NCBI RefSeq assembly: GCF_000504205.1
Contig: NZ_AZAJ01000001.1
Coordinates: 1,834,879-1,898,878 of the forward strand
Source: Methanolobus tindarius DSM 2278
Lineage (GTDB): Archaea; Halobacteriota; Methanosarcinia; Methanosarcinales; Methanosarcinaceae
Length of the DNA: 64,000 bases
Reading direction: 5' to 3'
Under the pieces are notes generated by a model. It searched no databases. It was not told the origin of the DNA and saw only the letters and a program-made list of their open reading frames with translations. Below, piece after piece: positions 24,622-33,355 of this stretch. Made by a program: the position numbers and the translations under genes. Within the stretch, counting starts at the first letter, position 1; each line of letters opens with the position of its first letter.

Positions 24622-26277
24622 ATGGTGAATCTGAAGTCTAATGGTCTGCAGGGGAATGATGACATTCGTTCCAATAGTGAAACTGATGTTTCCTGTACTT
24701 CTTCCCGTGAATGTGATAATGTTCAATCGGACGATTCTGTCAAAAATACAGACTCTGAATCGGGCAATGGTGCAGACTTTTTAAGTCCTACTGATAGGTT
24801 TTTCATGGAAAAGGGTGATGTGTACCGCTCCCTTTTCAAGTACAACAAAGCAATTACCCTTCTCATTAATCCTGAAAACTTTGAAATAATTGATGCAAAT
24901 AATGCTGCGTGCGATTATTATGGCTGGTCGCTTGAAGTCATCACATGTATGAAGATACAGGACATCAATCTTCTTCCTCCTGATAAAATATTGGAAGAGA
25001 TGCAGAATGCAGTTGCTGAAAAAAGAAACTATTTCCTTTTTAAGCATAAACTTGCAGATGGCCAGATCCGTGATGTGGAAGTGTATAGCAGTCCTGTAAT
25101 TGTAAATTCAAAGAAGCTTCTTTACTCTATTATCCATGACATAACTGAACGCAAGAAAGCCGAAGCTGAATTAAATAAAAGAAATATGCAGCTTAGAACT
25201 GCTCAAAAAATAGGTCATATCGGAAGCTGGGACTTAAATCTGAATTCTGGTATGATGGATTCTTCAGATGAAGCTAAAAGAATTTATGGGTATGAACCCG
25301 ATGATACTATTTTCTCTCTTAAAGAGGTACAGGCCGTAGTTTTTCCAGAATATCGGCCGATGATGGATGAGGCAATGCGGGATTTGATAGGACATGGGGT
25401 CACCTATGATGTGCAGTTTAAGATCACCAGGCAGAATGATGGAGCTGTACGTGATATTCATTCAATTGCCGAATATGATGCAGAGAAAAATACAATTATA
25501 GGTACAATTCAGGATATCACAGAACGCAAAAAAGTTGAAGATGCTTTGCTGCATGCTAAGATTGTTGCAGAGGCAGCAAATCGCAGTAAGGATGAATTCT
25601 TGGCTACCATGAGCCACGAATTGAGAACTCCGCTTACATCTATAATTGGTTTTTCTGATATTCTCATGGACAATATGTTTGGTGAGTTGAATGAAAAGCA
25701 GAATCGTTATGCTGGCCATATTTTAGATGCTGGTAATCATTTGTTACAACTTATCAATGATGTGCTGGACCTCTCAAAAGTGGAAGCAGGAAAAATGGAG
25801 CTTCAATACGAATATTTTTCATTGTCTCCTGCAGTAGATGAAGTAAAAACCCTGGTTTCTCCAATGGCAATGGATAAGAGAATAAAACTGGTCATTGATA
25901 CCGATGAAAGTATTGGGGAAATCCACGCAGACAGGACTAAGCTTAAGCAGATTCTCTATAATCTTGCCAGCAATGCAATAAAGTTCACTCCTGAAAAAGG
26001 TACAGTTTCTATTATTTCAAAACTATCGGAAAATATGGTTCATTTCTGCGTAAAGGATACAGGAGTAGGTATTTCAGAGAATGATCAGGCCATACTTTTC
26101 CAGCCATTCAGACAGCTTAATTCATACACCACTAATGAATATGCAGGGACAGGTCTTGGGCTTGCTCTTGTGAAGAAGTTCGTAGAAATGCACAATGGTA
26201 AAGTATGGGTTGATAGTACGGTTGGTGAGGGTAGCGAGTTTTGTTTTTCGATTCCCGTTAATAATAGCAATAAGTGA
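24622..26277 (+). CDS. Soluble PAS-PAS histidine kinase
   Basis: A 551-residue kinase with no membrane helices. The first ~70 residues are Ser/Asn/Asp-rich and probably disordered. PAS1 (about 72-185) starts YRSLFKYNKAITLLINPENFEI and ends IIHDITERKKAEAE. PAS2 (about 190-310) has IGHIGSWDLNLNSG and ends TIQDITERKKVED. The phospho-acceptor helix has H-box ATMSHELRTPLTSIIGF. The HATPase domain has ILYNLASNAIKFTPEKG, DTGVGI and GTGLGLALVKKF. The signal sensed is unknown. No response regulator is adjacent on this transcript; the next kinase at 27459 carries its own receiver and could act as partner (inference). Confidence 0.9.
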   Translation: MVNLKSNGLQGNDDIRSNSETDVSCTSSRECDNVQSDDSVKNTDSESGNGADFLSPTDRFFMEKGDVYRSLFKYNKAITLLINPENFEIIDANNAACDYYGWSLEVITCMKIQDINLLPPDKILEEMQNAVAEKRNYFLFKHKLADGQIRDVEVYSSPVIVNSKKLLYSIIHDITERKKAEAELNKRNMQLRTAQKIGHIGSWDLNLNSGMMDSSDEAKRIYGYEPDDTIFSLKEVQAVVFPEYRPMMDEAMRDLIGHGVTYDVQFKITRQNDGAVRDIHSIAEYDAEKNTIIGTIQDITERKKVEDALLHAKIVAEAANRSKDEFLATMSHELRTPLTSIIGFSDILMDNMFGELNEKQNRYAGHILDAGNHLLQLINDVLDLSKVEAGKMELQYEYFSLSPAVDEVKTLVSPMAMDKRIKLVIDTDESIGEIHADRTKLKQILYNLASNAIKFTPEKGTVSIISKLSENMVHFCVKDTGVGISENDQAILFQPFRQLNSYTTNEYAGTGLGLALVKKFVEMHNGKVWVDSTVGEGSEFCFSIPVNNSNK

Positions 26278-26287
26278 TGCGGACTAA

Positions 26288-26450
26288 TTTTTAAAAAGGC
26301 AGGTTCGGTAAAATTCGAACATCCAGCCTATGCTGTGCAAAAACAACGCCAAAAGCAGTCAGACACGGGCTCTGATGAGAGCAGAATAAGTTCTTAATTT
26401 GTGTCTGCAAAGATGTCGTTGTCTGCATTATGTTTTATTCTTCTTTCTTT
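26288..26450 (+). ncRNA. Candidate structured RNA
   Basis: The gap after the kinase at 24622-26277 contains a TATA-like TTTTTAAAAAGG (26288-26299). It is followed by a nested fold: CAGACAC (26360-26366) pairs with GTGTCTG (26401-26407), enclosing the perfect hairpin GCTCT-GATG-AGAGC (26369-26382). A small GTTCG...CGAAC stem lies upstream, and a T-rich run (26432-26456) could terminate it. The T run overlaps the end of the opposite-strand gene. No known RNA family is recognised. Confidence 0.25.
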
Positions 26451-26641
26451 TTTTTTAAAAAGGCATAGGTTATCAAAGCCACTATAATTGCACCTGAAAA
26501 TATAGTTATCAACGCTGTATTGTTTGGGAGGTATGTATAGGCGATAATTGCCAATAAAGTTCCAAGAGCTACAGCAACAGGTATCAGCAAAGAATTTTGC
26601 TTAAGTGTCTTCTCTTCTATTTCTAATTTTGCCATTTCCAT
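26435..26641 (-). CDS. Small membrane protein (68 aa)
   Basis: A 68-residue protein with a charged N-terminus (MEMAKLEIEEKTLKQ), two hydrophobic helices (about residues 18-36 and 44-62) joined by a short polar turn (LPNNTA), and a Lys-rich tail (KKKKEE). It would be a two-pass membrane protein with both ends in the cytoplasm by the positive-inside rule. The start could be the ATG two codons later. No family is recognised. It lies downstream of the DedA-like gene on the same strand after 151 bp. Confidence 0.6.
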   Translation of the reverse strand: MEMAKLEIEEKTLKQNSLLIPVAVALGTLLAIIAYTYLPNNTALITIFSGAIIVALITYAFLKKKKEE

Positions 26642-26792
26642 GTCTCTGAATGTTTTGCTATCTTTGGTAATATATATTTATTTATATGCTCTGGATGAGT
26701 ATATATACTTTATCCCTTTGAGACATATGTTTGAACAATCCCGTCTTAATTATGGCTTAAAACAGGTAAAACATGTACATCAAAATTCAAAA

Positions 26793-27260
26793 TCACTGGA
26801 AAAACATCAGGGTTCCTGCCGTGAGGTAAGCCAGTGCTGCATACCTTGCAGTTTTTCCTATGAACACATAGAAAGAAAATATCCTGAAATCAAGCTTCAT
26901 AATTCCTCCTGTTGCAGTAATTGCATCGCCTATAATTGGGACCCAGGTAAAGAGCAACAAAAAAGAACCATATCTGGCAAACAATCTATCGGTTTTTTTC
27001 AGTTGTTCATCAGAAATAGAAAAATACTTTTCAATAACATCCTGCCTGCCTCTGATTCCAATGTAATATGTTGTGCATGCTCCTATGTAATTACCAATAG
27101 AGGCAACCATTACTACAGGCAGAATAGAAAAACCTTTACTGATTAACAGGACTACATAAGCTTCCGAACCTATTGGAAGAATGGTTGATGCAAGAAAACT
27201 TGCAATAAATAAACCAGCAAGTGCATGCTCTTCTACAAGTACAGACAGTATCTCTATTAT
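26793..27260 (-). CDS. DedA/YqaA-like membrane protein (apparent ATA start)
   Basis: A 155-residue integral-membrane protein of the VTT/DedA-like group (YqaA type, COG1238). FIASFLASTILPIGSEAYVVLL matches the family's N-terminal re-entrant region. IGNYIGACTTYYIGIRG and the FTWVPIIGDAITATGGIMKL segment (Gly/Pro-rich re-entrant loop) follow. The conserved frame is open only from 27263. The first codon with a ribosome site is ATA at 27260, 7 nt after GGAG (27268-27271). The first ATG in frame (27110) would lose about 50 conserved residues. The alternative is a one-base error in the AAAAA run at 27260-27264, which would restore a TTG start. The likely role is membrane lipid or metabolite handling. 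Confidence 0.72.
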   Translation of the reverse strand: MIEILSVLVEEHALAGLFIASFLASTILPIGSEAYVVLLISKGFSILPVVMVASIGNYIGACTTYYIGIRGRQDVIEKYFSISDEQLKKTDRLFARYGSFLLLFTWVPIIGDAITATGGIMKLDFRIFSFYVFIGKTARYAALAYLTAGTLMFFQ

Positions 27261-27458
27261 TTTTCAACTCCGGATTTTTATTTTTCTTTGCATCTTATGA
27301 TAAAACATACTAATGACATTTATATATTAATAACTCTATACTCATCAATGTAACATTTGCTCACTAGTGTAAAAACCATCCCATATAATCATAACTGCGT
27401 TTCATAGAATAGTCACTTATTTAATCAAATTCAAAATTCTGATTTCCAGGGTTTAAAA

Positions 27459-29756
27459 ATGGAAGAAAAAACCGAATATACTATATTGATCGTAGATGAT
27501 GACCCTCTAAACGTCAGGCTTCTGGAAGCATTTCTCTCAAAACACCATTCAGTTCTTGGAGCCTATAGCGGAGAAGAAGCTCTTGAAATAATAGAGTCTG
27601 AACCTGTTGATCTTGTAATATTGGATATAATGATGCCCGGAATGGATGGATATGAAGTCTGTCGCAGGATAAAGGCAAATGAATCAACGAAAATCATTCC
27701 AGTGGTTGTCGTCACAGCTCTTTCTTCAAAAGATGACAGGATAAAAGGAATAGAAGTAGGTGCAGATGAGTTCCTCGTAAAACCCATTGACAGGGTAGAA
27801 GTTCTCACACGTGTGCGAACTCTGTTGAATAACAAAAATCTCTATGATGAATTAAAGCTTGAAAAAGACAGGGTACAATCTTATCTTGACATTGCAGGAT
27901 GTATTATAGTTGGTTTTGATAAAAAAGGCTATGTGAAGCTTGTAAACAAAAAATGCTGTCAGGTTTTGGGATATGCCGAGAAGGAACTCATTGGTAAAAA
28001 ATGGGTGGATATTGCCATTCCGGAAGACGAAAAAGAACGGGTATCCATGGTATTTAATAGCATATCAAAAGGCAATCTGGAATTAGTAAAAGTAAATGAA
28101 AACAGTGTTCTGACTAAGAGTAAAGAAAAGAGGCTCATAAGCTGGAACAATTCTTATCATAAGGATCCTGATGGAAATATTGTCGGCGTACTAAGTTCCG
28201 GTTCAGATGTAACTGAGGAAAGACTTGCCACTAAAAAACTTCAGGCATCCGAATCCAAATTCAGGGCTCTGTTTGAAAATGCTGCGGATGCTATATTGGT
28301 ATTTGACTTTGATTGTAATGTTATTGATGCAAATTCAATAGCATCAGAAATGCTTGGTTACTCAATTGATGAACTGTTAAAAACGACCCGTTACGATCTT
28401 GTGGCACCGGAATTTCATGGTATTTGCAGTGAAAAAATGAGTGATGTCATGGAACACCAGTCCATAAGGCTGGAAATGGTCTACATGGGAAAAGACGGAT
28501 CCCGCATTCCTGTTGAAATGGGTGTCAGAATAATAGATTATGATGGGAATCCTGCACTATTGAGCAATGTACGGGACATAACCGAAAGAAAACTCGCTGA
28601 GAAAGAACTCCGTGAAAGTGAGCATAAATTCCGTCTTCTTGCTGAAAATACAAATGATGTAATATGGACTCTGAATAAAGAAGGTAAATTCACCTATACA
28701 AGTCCTTCTGTATTCAAATTAAGGGGCTATACTCCTGAAGAGGTCGCAAAGCAGTCATTTGAGGAAATCTTCCCACCAGAACATATAAAAACTATATCAG
28801 GTGCTATAGCACGTTTTCAGGATCACCTTGAGGCAGGCGAAATTAAATATTCTGAAACATTTGAGATTGAACAATATCACAAAGATGGTTCAAAAAGATG
28901 GACTGAAGCAATTGCAAACCCGGTTTTTGATGAGGATGGGACTTTTGAGTTCTTCCTGGGTGTGACGCGTGATATTTCCGAGCGCAAAAAGGCTGAGGAA
29001 GAAATTAAACGTTATACAGAGGAATTGGCAAGGGTAAATGAGGAACTGAAATCTCTTGACAGGATGAAGGACGAGTTCATATCAAATCTGAGTCATGAGT
29101 TGAAAACACCTCTGATATCCATAAAAGGTTATAGTGAACTGGTTCACGATGAAGTAATGGGCCCTCTGAATTCCAAACAGAAAAATGCCATGAAAACAGT
29201 TCTCGAAAAATATGATCATCTAAGTTTCCTCATGGATTCATTGATCTATATGAGTATTATCAAGTCAGGAAAAGTACAATACAGGCTTGATCCTATCAGA
29301 ATAGAGGATATCCTTACAAAAGTAGTAGAGAATTTTTCCTTTAAATCCGAGGAAAAAGATCTTACTATTTCATTTGATTTCCAGGAGCATTTGCCTCTAA
29401 TGAAAGGTGATGTGGAATATTTGCCCTATCTTTTCAGATCCATTGTTGACAATGCTGTTAAGTTCAGTCCTGATGGCTCGGAGATATCGATATGTGCATT
29501 TGAGGATGATGGACAGGTTCATGTGACAGTGACTGATTCAGGAATAGGTATTCCTGAGCATGAAATAGACAATATTTTTGAACGCTTTTATCAGATAGAT
29601 GGTTCCAAGTCTAGGAAATACGGTGGAAGCGGAATGGGTCTTTATGTCAGCAAAACCATTGCTGAGATCCATCATGGTAAGGTATGGGTTGAAAGTACGG
29701 AAGGTTCAGGAACTACTGTTCATATTGTTTTTCCCGCGTATTCCAGATCCAGTTAA
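27459..29756 (+). CDS. Hybrid response regulator-PAS3-histidine kinase
   Basis: A 765-residue soluble signalling protein. The N-terminal receiver (1-125) has the acidic pair VDDD, phospho-acceptor VILDIMMPGMDG and switch Lys VKPIDR. PAS1 (about 140-255), PAS2 (about 262-375, ending NVRDITERKLAE) and PAS3 (about 383-510, ending VTRDISERKKAEEEI) follow, then a coiled linker. The phospho-acceptor helix has SNLSHELKTPLISIKGY. The HATPase domain has DSGIGIP and GSGMGLYVSKTI. It lies 1.2 kb downstream of the PAS-PAS kinase, which could phosphorylate its receiver. The ISL3 element has inserted just behind it (target 29784-29791) without touching the coding region. Confidence 0.92.
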   Translation: MEEKTEYTILIVDDDPLNVRLLEAFLSKHHSVLGAYSGEEALEIIESEPVDLVILDIMMPGMDGYEVCRRIKANESTKIIPVVVVTALSSKDDRIKGIEVGADEFLVKPIDRVEVLTRVRTLLNNKNLYDELKLEKDRVQSYLDIAGCIIVGFDKKGYVKLVNKKCCQVLGYAEKELIGKKWVDIAIPEDEKERVSMVFNSISKGNLELVKVNENSVLTKSKEKRLISWNNSYHKDPDGNIVGVLSSGSDVTEERLATKKLQASESKFRALFENAADAILVFDFDCNVIDANSIASEMLGYSIDELLKTTRYDLVAPEFHGICSEKMSDVMEHQSIRLEMVYMGKDGSRIPVEMGVRIIDYDGNPALLSNVRDITERKLAEKELRESEHKFRLLAENTNDVIWTLNKEGKFTYTSPSVFKLRGYTPEEVAKQSFEEIFPPEHIKTISGAIARFQDHLEAGEIKYSETFEIEQYHKDGSKRWTEAIANPVFDEDGTFEFFLGVTRDISERKKAEEEIKRYTEELARVNEELKSLDRMKDEFISNLSHELKTPLISIKGYSELVHDEVMGPLNSKQKNAMKTVLEKYDHLSFLMDSLIYMSIIKSGKVQYRLDPIRIEDILTKVVENFSFKSEEKDLTISFDFQEHLPLMKGDVEYLPYLFRSIVDNAVKFSPDGSEISICAFEDDGQVHVTVTDSGIGIPEHEIDNIFERFYQIDGSKSRKYGGSGMGLYVSKTIAEIHHGKVWVESTEGSGTTVHIVFPAYSRSS

Positions 29757-29783
29757 TAGACTAGTTTATTAATTTTTCAATAT

Positions 29784-29791
29784 AATCTCTT
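29784..29791. repeat. 8-bp target-site duplication, left copy
   Basis: AATCTCTT immediately precedes the left inverted repeat of the ISL3 element. The same 8 bp follow the right end at 31066-31073. Confidence 0.9.
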
Positions 29792-31065
29792 GGATCTCCT
29801 CAAGATTGAGTGGGTAACTTAATATTTCTATTCTCTAATTCACTTGTTGTGGACGATAAAGAACTCATTCAACTTGCCTTAGGACTCTCAAGTCCGTGGT
29901 ATGTGAAAGACATTAATCTTAATGTTTCTAAGAAGAGAATGGATATTTATCTTGATTTTACAAGGGGAACGAAGTTCCCCTGTCCTGTTTGCAACAAACT
30001 GTGTGATCTCCATGATACTAAAGAAAGAGTATGGAGACATCTTGATTTCTTCCATCATGAAACATACATTCATGCACGAGTTCCCCGAACAAAGTGTGAT
30101 GGAGATGATGTAAAACTTGTAGAAGTTCCATGGACAAGACAGAACACTGGATTCACATTGTTTTTTGAAGCATTGATTGTTGCTATGTCTAAAGAAATGA
30201 GTGTTTCTTCAATTGCTGAATTAATCAATATTCATGAAAATTCTGTCTGGATAATTCTAGCTCATTATGTTGAAGAAGCAAGATCAAGGATGGATCTCTC
30301 TAAGCTAGATACTATCGGGGTAGACGAAATATCTGTTAAAAAAGGTCACAGCTATGTGACTTTGTTCTATGATCTGAAAGAATCAAGAGTAATTCATATT
30401 GAAAATGGGAAGAAAAAAAGTGTTTTCAAGAACTTCAGGGAAATTCTTTCCAGGAAAATAGATCCTGATAATATCAAGTATATTTCAATGGATATGTATC
30501 CTGCTTTTAAAGGTGGAGCTAGAGAATATTTCCCGAATGCTAAGATCGTTTACGATAAGTTCCATATTGTCAAAATGATGAACAATGCAATCGATAAGAT
30601 TCGAAGAAAGGAGTATCAAACAAATAAGGAACTGGGTAAAACGAGATTTATGTGGTTGAAAAATCCTGAAAATCTATCAGATCGGGAAGTAGTTAAGATT
30701 CAATCAATCAAAGATCTGGATACTGAAACGGCGAAAGCTTACAGATTTAAGCTTGGACTTCAGCGTCTGTGGGAAATCAAAAATATGGAAGTAGCAAGGG
30801 AATATCTCGATAAATGGTATTATTGGGGAACACATAGCAACATCAAGGAAATTATCACATTGGCTAAGATGATAAAAAGAAATTCTCACGGGATATTGGA
30901 ATCAATTAAACAAGGTATCAGTAATGGTGTTGTTGAAGGATTGAACAACAAGATCAAGACTGTTTTTAAGAGATCATATGGATTAAAGACTGAAAAGTGT
31001 AGGAATACAATGATATTCTTGATGGCGGGTAAACTTCGTTTACCCACACGATGTTAAAGAGAACC
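29792..31065 (+). mobile_element. ISL3-family insertion sequence, 1274 bp, complete
   Basis: The ends are 26-bp imperfect inverted repeats: GGATCTCC...GTGGGTAA on the left (29792-29817) and its partner GGTTCTCT...GTGGGTAA read inward from the right (31040-31065), matching at 20 of 26 positions. They begin GGnTCT as ISL3 ends do. A perfect 8-bp duplication AATCTCTT flanks the element, the ISL3 target size. One intact transposase fills it. The perfect duplication argues for recent insertion. Confidence 0.93.
29849..31057 (+). CDS. ISL3-family transposase
   Basis: A DDE transposase of about 402 residues. It has an N-terminal zinc finger (CPVCNKLCDLHD ... RTKCDG), a helix-turn-helix region (MSVSSIAELINIHENSVW), then the catalytic core with IGVDEISVKKGHSYVT (first Asp), ISMDMYPAFKGGAREYFP (second Asp) and GISNGVVEGLNNKIKTVFKRSYG (catalytic Glu). 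GTG 29849 (MDDKELIQLALG) is the likely start; upstream in-frame codons run into the inverted repeat. The TAA stop lies inside the right inverted repeat. No frameshift or internal stop is seen, so it may be active. Confidence 0.92.
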   Translation: MDDKELIQLALGLSSPWYVKDINLNVSKKRMDIYLDFTRGTKFPCPVCNKLCDLHDTKERVWRHLDFFHHETYIHARVPRTKCDGDDVKLVEVPWTRQNTGFTLFFEALIVAMSKEMSVSSIAELINIHENSVWIILAHYVEEARSRMDLSKLDTIGVDEISVKKGHSYVTLFYDLKESRVIHIENGKKKSVFKNFREILSRKIDPDNIKYISMDMYPAFKGGAREYFPNAKIVYDKFHIVKMMNNAIDKIRRKEYQTNKELGKTRFMWLKNPENLSDREVVKIQSIKDLDTETAKAYRFKLGLQRLWEIKNMEVAREYLDKWYYWGTHSNIKEIITLAKMIKRNSHGILESIKQGISNGVVEGLNNKIKTVFKRSYGLKTEKCRNTMIFLMAGKLRLPTRC

Positions 31066-31073
31066 AATCTCTT
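31066..31073. repeat. 8-bp target-site duplication, right copy
   Basis: AATCTCTT directly after the right inverted repeat, identical to 29784-29791. Confidence 0.9.
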
Positions 31074-31094
31074 TTATTTTCTTTGGGGTACAGG

Positions 31095-31113
31095 TTCCAA
31101 AGGATTTTATATC
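31095..31113 (+). promoter_or_regulatory. BRE/TATA promoter of nth
   Basis: TTCCAAAGG (BRE-like) followed by TTTATATC (31106-31113). The predicted start of transcription falls at about 31133-31136, on the ATG, which suggests a leaderless message. Confidence 0.45.
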
Positions 31114-31134
31114 CTGAAGTTTCTCTTTGTTCTG

Positions 31135-31746
31135 ATGTACGCTGAAGATGTAGTCTCAAGGCTGTGGGAATTGTACCCGAGCGGATATTATCATATTAAC
31201 AAGGACCCTTTCTATCTTTTGATATCCACAGTCCTTTCCCAGCGCACAAGAGATGAGGTAACCATTCCAACCACGCAAAAGCTTTTCAGTGTATTTGGTA
31301 CGGTTCAGCAAATGGCAGAGGCAGATGTTGATGAGATACAGGAACTAATTAAAGAAGTGGGATTTTATAGGGTGAAATCCCAGCGTATTATCGATATTTC
31401 ACGCATCATTCTACAGGACTACGGCGGAGTTGTTCCTGATAGTATGGATGAGCTTCTCAAACTTCCAGGTGTTGGGAGGAAGACTGCTAATTGTGTACTT
31501 GGGTATGGATTTGAGCAGGATGTCATAGCAGTTGATACTCACGTGCATCGGATATCCAATCGCATGGGACTTGTTGAAACCTCCGATCCCGATGAGACCG
31601 AAAAAGAGCTTGAGAAGGTGCTATCGAAAGAGGAATGGAAGGACATAAACGGTTTGATGGTGTTGTTCGGCAAGAATATATGCAGGCCTGTCGGGCCGAA
31701 ATGTGATGTCTGCATCATGGATGATATTTGTCCGAAGCTCATTTGA
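31135..31746 (+). CDS. nth: Endonuclease III
   Basis: DNA glycosylase/AP-lyase for oxidised pyrimidines, 203 residues. The helix-hairpin-helix LPGVGRKTANCVLGYG carries the catalytic Lys, and VIAVDTHVHRISNRMGL the catalytic Asp. CRPVGPKCDVCIMDDIC gives the four Cys of the [4Fe-4S] cluster (C-X6-C-X2-C-X5-C). The frame is open back to 31051, but ATG 31135 (MYAEDVVSRLWELYP) gives the usual family N-terminus and matches the promoter position. The ISL3 element ends 70 bp upstream and leaves the TATA box intact. Confidence 0.93.
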   Translation: MYAEDVVSRLWELYPSGYYHINKDPFYLLISTVLSQRTRDEVTIPTTQKLFSVFGTVQQMAEADVDEIQELIKEVGFYRVKSQRIIDISRIILQDYGGVVPDSMDELLKLPGVGRKTANCVLGYGFEQDVIAVDTHVHRISNRMGLVETSDPDETEKELEKVLSKEEWKDINGLMVLFGKNICRPVGPKCDVCIMDDICPKLI

Positions 31747-31812
31747 GTTATTTTTTGTATTTTTGGCAGTTTTGATTAAAAACGCGAGTTTCAACAAACT
31801 ATTTATTTGTAT

Positions 31813-31866
31813 ATACTATATAAAGCAGAAATCTCGTGTATCCTGCCATAACTCTAATATATAAAG
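31813..31866 (+). promoter_or_regulatory. Two possible TATA boxes before fae-hps
   Basis: ATACTATATAAAG (31813-31825) and CTAATATATAAAG (31854-31866) are both good archaeal TATA elements upstream of the ATG at 32008. Either gives a leader of at least 110 nt, which contains the palindrome GTTATAAC (31931-31938). A long leader is consistent with a regulated, highly expressed gene. Confidence 0.4.
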
Positions 31867-32007
31867 CGCTGGTTTTGCACGAGAACTGATAAATTTCATA
31901 GTTGCAAATACTATAATAACTAATGAACTGGTTATAACGCAACTACAACTACAGATACGCTATTTATCCAGTATAAGTTAAAATACACATACAGTTGAGT
32001 GAGAATC

Positions 32008-33186
32008 ATGTTATTAATCGGAGAAGCATTAATCGGCGAGGAACCAGAACTCGCACACGTAGACCTCATGATCGGAAACAAAGACGGTCCTGTTGGTCAG
32101 GCATTCGCAAATGGTTTAACACAGCTTTCAGCAGGTCACACACCTCTGCTTTCAGTTGTCCGTCCAAACCTTCCAACCAAACCTGCAACACTTATCGTAC
32201 CTAAAGTAACTGTAAAGAACATGGGCCAGGCAGCTCAGATCTTCGGTCCTGCACAGGCAGCTGTTGCAAAGGCTGTTGCAGATGCTCTTGAAGAGGGAAC
32301 ATTCGGTGACCTTGACATTGAGGATCTTGTAGTAGTTGCAAGTGTTTTCATCCACCCTGAAGCAAAGGACTACAACAGAATCTACAGATACAACTACGGA
32401 GCTACAAAGTTGGCAGTTAAGCGCGCAGTAGATGGCTTCCCGGACATCGACACAGTACTCAAGGAGAAGGACAGAATGGGACACGCAATCATGGGGTTCA
32501 AGGTATCCAGACTCTGGAACCCACCATACCTTCAGGTTGCACTTGACAATCCAAACCTTCCTGTTATCCAGAACATTGTTAAGCAGATTCCTAAGAGTGA
32601 CCACGTCATCCTTGAAGCAGGTACACCTCTTATCAAGCGCTATGGTGTTGACGTAATCACCAAGCTCAGGGAAATCCGCCCAGATGCATTTATCGTAGCT
32701 GACCTTAAGACCCTGGACACAGGAAACCTCGAGGCACGTATGGTAGCAGACGCAACAGCAGACGCAATTGTCGTCTCCGCACTTGCACCAATTGCAACCA
32801 TGAACAAGGCAATTGAGGAAGCTCACAAGACTGGTATCTATGCTATCATGGACACTCTCAACTGTGACGACCCTGTAGCAGTGCTCAAACAGCTCGATGT
32901 ACTTCCTGATGTAGTAGAACTTCACCGTGGAATCGACATTGAGGAAACAGAGCATGCATGGGGTAACATCGATGCTATCAAGGCACTCTCACCAAAGATC
33001 CTGGTGGCAGTTGCTGGTGGTGTACGTATCAACACAATGCCACAGGCACTTAAGGCAGGCGCAGATGTCCTTGTAGTTGGAAGAGCAATCACCAATGCAA
33101 AGGATGTAAGGCAGGTTGCAGAGAAATTCATTGAAGGTCTTAACAACCCTGAAATCGACCAGTTCAGAGTTATGACCGATTTCTAA
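32008..33186 (+). CDS. fae-hps: Bifunctional Fae-Hps (formaldehyde-activating enzyme / hexulose-6-phosphate synthase)
   Basis: A 392-residue fusion. Residues 1-165 are Fae, which condenses formaldehyde with tetrahydromethanopterin ([20 protein letters not shown], with the active-site His, then [15 protein letters not shown]). Residues 170-392 are hexulose-6-phosphate synthase of the OMP-decarboxylase fold ([34 protein letters not shown]). In methanogens the Hps side makes ribulose-5-phosphate from fructose-6-phosphate by releasing formaldehyde, which Fae then captures. Optimal codon bias suggests high expression. ATG 32008 is preferred to a GTG at 31999 because the protein then starts at the family [10 protein letters not shown]. 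It is monocistronic with a hairpin terminator. Confidence 0.95.
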   Translation: MLLIGEALIGEEPELAHVDLMIGNKDGPVGQAFANGLTQLSAGHTPLLSVVRPNLPTKPATLIVPKVTVKNMGQAAQIFGPAQAAVAKAVADALEEGTFGDLDIEDLVVVASVFIHPEAKDYNRIYRYNYGATKLAVKRAVDGFPDIDTVLKEKDRMGHAIMGFKVSRLWNPPYLQVALDNPNLPVIQNIVKQIPKSDHVILEAGTPLIKRYGVDVITKLREIRPDAFIVADLKTLDTGNLEARMVADATADAIVVSALAPIATMNKAIEEAHKTGIYAIMDTLNCDDPVAVLKQLDVLPDVVELHRGIDIEETEHAWGNIDAIKALSPKILVAVAGGVRINTMPQALKAGADVLVVGRAITNAKDVRQVAEKFIEGLNNPEIDQFRVMTDF

Positions 33187-33188
33187 GC

Positions 33189-33223
33189 GTGTGGAATTTC
33201 CACACTCTTTTCTTCTTTTTTCT
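33189..33223 (+). terminator. fae-hps terminator
   Basis: GTGTGG-AATTT-CCACAC hairpin directly after the stop, followed by TCTTTTCTTCTTTTTTC. Confidence 0.7.
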
Positions 33224-33301
33224 AAACTTTCAGTCTCACTTTTTGCTTCTTCTGCGTTTTTTCTAAGATTATATTTATAGTTGGAGTTACATCTATATTG
33301 C

Positions 33302-33318
33302 TGCGTACGAGATACGCA
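33302..33318. promoter_or_regulatory. Palindrome in the tpiA leader
   Basis: TGCGTA-CGAGA-TACGCA is a perfect 6-bp inverted repeat just downstream of where transcription should start from TTATATTTATAG (33269-33280). It could be an operator or an mRNA hairpin. Confidence 0.35.
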
Positions 33319-33355
33319 TACTGATATTCATATAATCATATTGGAGAGATTTAAT

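Noticed and set aside
26640-27146. 168-codon plus-strand frame
   Set aside because: It is opposite the DedA-like gene, whose frame carries conserved membrane-protein motifs; this one is rich in Cys/Tyr/His without pattern.
31024-31047. GGGTAAA-CTTCG-TTTACCC hairpin at the end of the ISL3 transposase gene, first read as the element boundary
   Set aside because: The true right end is 18 bp further on (31065), shown by the 26-bp inverted repeat and the 8-bp target duplication.
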